Shown here: piece after piece, positions 6,545 through 8,415 of the stretch
How the letters are laid out: each line of letters starts with the position of its first letter
Numbering within the stretch: position 1 is the stretch's first letter
Source of the DNA: Anaerolineae bacterium
GTDB lineage: Bacteria; Chloroflexota; Anaerolineae; 4572-78; J111
Length of the DNA: 8,415 nt
Reading direction: 5' to 3'
NCBI GenBank assembly: GCA_020433835.1
Contig: JAGRBY010000309.1
Span: 1-8,415 of the forward strand
Position numbers and translations under genes: made by a program
The notes under the pieces: generated by a model
What the model was told of the DNA's origin: nothing
The model's database searches: none
What the model saw: only the letters and a program-made list of their open reading frames with translations

Positions 6545-8200
6545 TTAGCTCAATAAAATTACCAATGCGCCAACGAGAGCAGTAAAAATGGCCCAACCAA
6601 CATAGTGCTGGCCCTCAAGAATAACTCGAATGCGCAAACCAAACTTTCCAATTTCTCTAAAAACAATTTGTCCCCACTGGAGCAGCCAGCCTAAACGGGC
6701 AATGTGGATGACGGTATCGGTAGGGATACGAAGCCGATCAATAATACTATACCGGAAGTAACCCAGAAAGCTACCGATAATCGGTTCGATAATACTGATG
6801 GCGATCGCGGCGACGGAAAGATCTAAACTGGCTATCGACAGATCACTCTGCGTTAGCGCCGAGAAAATGTAGGGGGCCAATCCTGGCGTTAGAAACGGAA
6901 CCATCGCCACGATCCCAATGGTTGACCACCAACTGTTCACTTCATCGCCACGTGCTACGGTGAACCAATAGCGCACTAGCCCGCTCAAAGCCAACGCTTC
7001 GGCCAAAATGACAAACACGATCATCACCGGCTGGTTTGTCGCCAGCAGCGATTGGTAAATTGAAAGTTTCGCCACCCAACCCAATGAAAATGGTGCGCCG
7101 ATAAGCGTCAATGTTGCCGCTGCCGCCGGCAGATAAGGCCACGACCAGGCCTGCTCCTTAAATCGAGGCCGACCCAAAGCCGGTGTTACCCACAACGCCA
7201 CCAAGCTCAAAATCAAGCCGACAGCAAAGGCAGCCACGGCCCCGGTTGCCAACGGCTGGGCGAGCAAAATCAGCAAAACTTCGGTTAAGATCAGCCACGT
7301 CAGCAAAGCCGAACGCGTACGCTGCGTTTCTTCGGCGGTGTCGTCACTGTCTACCAGGCTGGTTAGCCAGGCCAGCAGACCGCTAAGCAAGGCGGTTAAG
7401 ACAATAAGCCAGCGAATGATTTCCGGCAAAGGTTGCCCGATAGCTCTAATGGTGAGATAAATCCCGGCGGTTAGGGATAGGCACTGGTAGATTAAGCGGG
7501 CGTTGTTACTCCACCGGCTATGGGTTGCCACTTCCAAAAATGGATACAACCCCAGCCGCATCCACAGCGCCAATCCCAAAATTGAAAAACCGGTTGCGGG
7601 TGCTGTCGATGCCATTAAACTCGCCAGTAAAATACCGCCGGTGGTCATAACTCCCAAAAAGAGACGCGCAATCGCTAAGCCGTGATGCCTTTGGTTTAGC
7701 CAATAGAGGGCCGCCACGGTATCGAACGCGACAATAGCATACACCAGCGTTAAACCGTTGGCGGCCACAAAAAGGAAGCACGCCCCTGCGCCCAGGGTAA
7801 ACCAACCGGCTACGCGTGTCCAGGTAATCGCATCGGATGAAGTTGAGAGTGGATCAAAATGAAGGAGCGTTACCGCCAGCAGCACCAAAATAACCACAAT
7901 TAAAAAAGGAAGGCTCAACAGATCGGCCCGAACCGACAAAGTCGCAACCGATTGCGGAGTGGAGAAGTTCCAGCCGGAGAGCATGTAAAGACCCTCATTG
8001 AGAGCTTCAGGGTCCGTTGACAGTTGAATAAACAGCAACGATAACCCGGCCAACCCAGCCAAACCCGGTACGCTAAAATAGCGTATCCCCAGATGGTTTT
8101 GCCACTGCTGCGGCAGTCGCGGGCCTACGATTAACAAAACTAAAGCGCTCAACAGCAAGATAGCCGCCGGCGCCAGTGGAGAAAAGTAACTCAGTAACAT
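6545..8200 (-). CDS. NuoL-like complex I/Mrp antiporter homologue
   Basis: This 551-residue membrane protein is the first gene of the three-gene operon. Its length and end fit the NuoL/MrpA/DabB type: about 14 core helices, a charged stretch near 480-530 (IIDRLRIP to FREIGKFGLRIRV) recalling the lateral helix region, and a final helix at about 533-550. SLTAGIYLTIR at 242-252 matches the NuoL helix-8 signature. Charged residues fill the proton-path positions I can align: Asp160 for the helix-5 Glu (IVAFDTVA), Arg215 for the helix-7 Lys (five residues before PF at 220-221), and Lys378 for the helix-12 Lys (GWVAK). It could therefore still move cations, unlike its 477-aa partner. The helix-8 His of NuoL appears to be Tyr or absent. 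The closest alternatives are hydrogenase-4 or DabB-type subunits, but no DabA partner is in the window. Expression probably comes from the promoter at 8210-8238. Confidence 0.8.
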   Translation of the reverse strand: MLLSYFSPLAPAAILLLSALVLLIVGPRLPQQWQNHLGIRYFSVPGLAGLAGLSLLFIQLSTDPEALNEGLYMLSGWNFSTPQSVATLSVRADLLSLPFLIVVILVLLAVTLLHFDPLSTSSDAITWTRVAGWFTLGAGACFLFVAANGLTLVYAIVAFDTVAALYWLNQRHHGLAIARLFLGVMTTGGILLASLMASTAPATGFSILGLALWMRLGLYPFLEVATHSRWSNNARLIYQCLSLTAGIYLTIRAIGQPLPEIIRWLIVLTALLSGLLAWLTSLVDSDDTAEETQRTRSALLTWLILTEVLLILLAQPLATGAVAAFAVGLILSLVALWVTPALGRPRFKEQAWSWPYLPAAAATLTLIGAPFSLGWVAKLSIYQSLLATNQPVMIVFVILAEALALSGLVRYWFTVARGDEVNSWWSTIGIVAMVPFLTPGLAPYIFSALTQSDLSIASLDLSVAAIAISIIEPIIGSFLGYFRYSIIDRLRIPTDTVIHIARLGWLLQWGQIVFREIGKFGLRIRVILEGQHYVGWAIFTALVGALVILLS

Positions 8201-8209
8201 GAAGCCGAA

Positions 8210-8238
8210 ATTTTAGCACAGTTGCAAAGGAGAATCAA
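8210..8238 (-). promoter_or_regulatory. Minus-strand promoter for the membrane operon, possibly leaderless
   Basis: Read on the minus strand, TTGATT (8233-8238) is followed after exactly 17 bases by TAAAAT (8210-8215), which is preceded by TGC, forming an extended -10. The expected start site falls within about three bases of the operon's ATG (8198-8200). No Shine-Dalgarno sequence precedes that ATG, so the mRNA may begin almost at the start codon. Confidence 0.55.
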
Positions 8239-8271
8239 TTTACCCCTATAGACTCCGTTATTTTGCAGAAC

Positions 8272-8300
8272 TTGACAGCCCCCAGCCGATATGATATATT
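8272..8300 (+). promoter_or_regulatory. Near-consensus sigma-70 promoter driving the T-box leader
   Basis: TTGACA at 8272-8277 is a perfect -35. After a 17-base spacer comes TATATT at 8295-8300, matching five of six -10 positions. Transcription should begin near 8306-8308, immediately ahead of the T-box stem I. A promoter this strong fits a leader controlled by premature termination rather than by promoter strength. Confidence 0.75.
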
Positions 8301-8306
8301 TTCGAT

Positions 8307-8415
8307 GTTAAAAATTAAAAAAAGCTACGACGGAAACGAGTACGTAAGCGTCGATGCCCAGCGAGTTCGGGATGGTGGAAGCCGAGCGCATCAAACTTAC
8401 CGAAAATCCTTCCAG
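8307..8415 (+). ncRNA. T-box riboswitch leader, 3'-truncated by window edge
   Basis: T-box leaders bind a specific tRNA and sense its charging to control aminoacyl-tRNA synthetase or amino-acid genes. Stem I can be built here: GGA 8332-8334 with TCC 8407-8409, a specifier loop containing AGTA (8339-8342), GTAAG 8344-8348 with CTTAC 8396-8400, GATGC 8353-8357 with GCATC 8388-8392, the AGCGAG element at 8360-8365, and GTTCGG 8365-8370 with CCGAGC 8382-8387 closing the GATGGTGGAAG loop. These reproduce the family's S-turn, AG bulge and GGTG loop. The specifier codon must lie in CGAAAA (8401-8406), so CGA (Arg), GAA (Glu) or AAA (Lys) are possible. The antiterminator, terminator and regulated gene lie beyond the window. 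An open frame runs through this stretch from ATG 8305, but the paired structure explains the sequence better. Confidence 0.82.

Noticed and set aside
5049..7685. Plus-strand frames opposite the membrane operon
   Set aside because: They are antisense to strongly hydrophobic, motif-bearing proteins. Their own translations look like charged, low-information shadows.
8305..8415. Open frame from ATG 8305 (MLKIKKSYDGNEYVSV...) running to the window end
   Set aside because: The sequence is better explained by several nested complementary stems and T-box motifs. A stop-free run of 37 codons is easily due to chance, and no ribosome site fits an ATG this close to the predicted start site.

Overview
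The window is bacterial. GC is mixed and looks moderate overall. A lineage such as Chloroflexota would fit the combination of a T-box leader, a short ATCTGTG-type inverted repeat and unusual complex-I-like membrane genes. That placement is an inference from general impression, not a database match.

Layout from left to right. Positions 1-1400 are relatively AT-rich and look accessory. They hold the 3' part of an Mrr-family restriction endonuclease gene whose start lies outside the window, followed by a BrnT-type toxin gene broken by a single-base frameshift and an intact small partner gene resembling its antitoxin. Positions 1522-4335 are more GC-rich and carry three co-directional enzyme genes: an ornithine cyclodeaminase/mu-crystallin family oxidoreductase, a small VOC (glyoxalase-fold) metalloprotein, and an M24-family (aminopeptidase P/creatinase-like) metallohydrolase with all five metal ligands. 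A long imperfect hairpin built from ATCTGTG/CACAGAT words sits between the first two. Together the enzymes suggest catabolism of a small amino-acid-like or amide compound, but the substrate cannot be read from sequence.

The right half (4409-8200, minus strand) is a tight three-gene operon of membrane proteins. In transcription order these are a NuoL-like antiporter homologue (551 aa), a 232-aa protein combining an MbhD/MrpB-like part with a NuoK/MrpC-like part, and a NuoN/NuoM-like antiporter homologue (477 aa). The genes are 4 nt apart and then overlap by 1 nt. No electron-transfer, quinone-binding or hydrogenase subunit lies between them, so this looks like the membrane-arm part of a complex I/Mrp-type machine standing alone, at least within this window. 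In the 477-aa protein the three lysines that form the proton path in NuoN appear, by hand alignment, to be replaced by Trp, Phe and Tyr. The NuoL-like partner keeps charged residues at the equivalent places I could align. This operon is the strongest candidate for an undescribed system here.

The right edge holds a divergent intergenic region. It has a near-consensus plus-strand promoter that feeds a T-box riboswitch cut off by the window end, and a minus-strand promoter so close to the operon start codon that its mRNA may be leaderless. The gene controlled by the T-box is outside the window.
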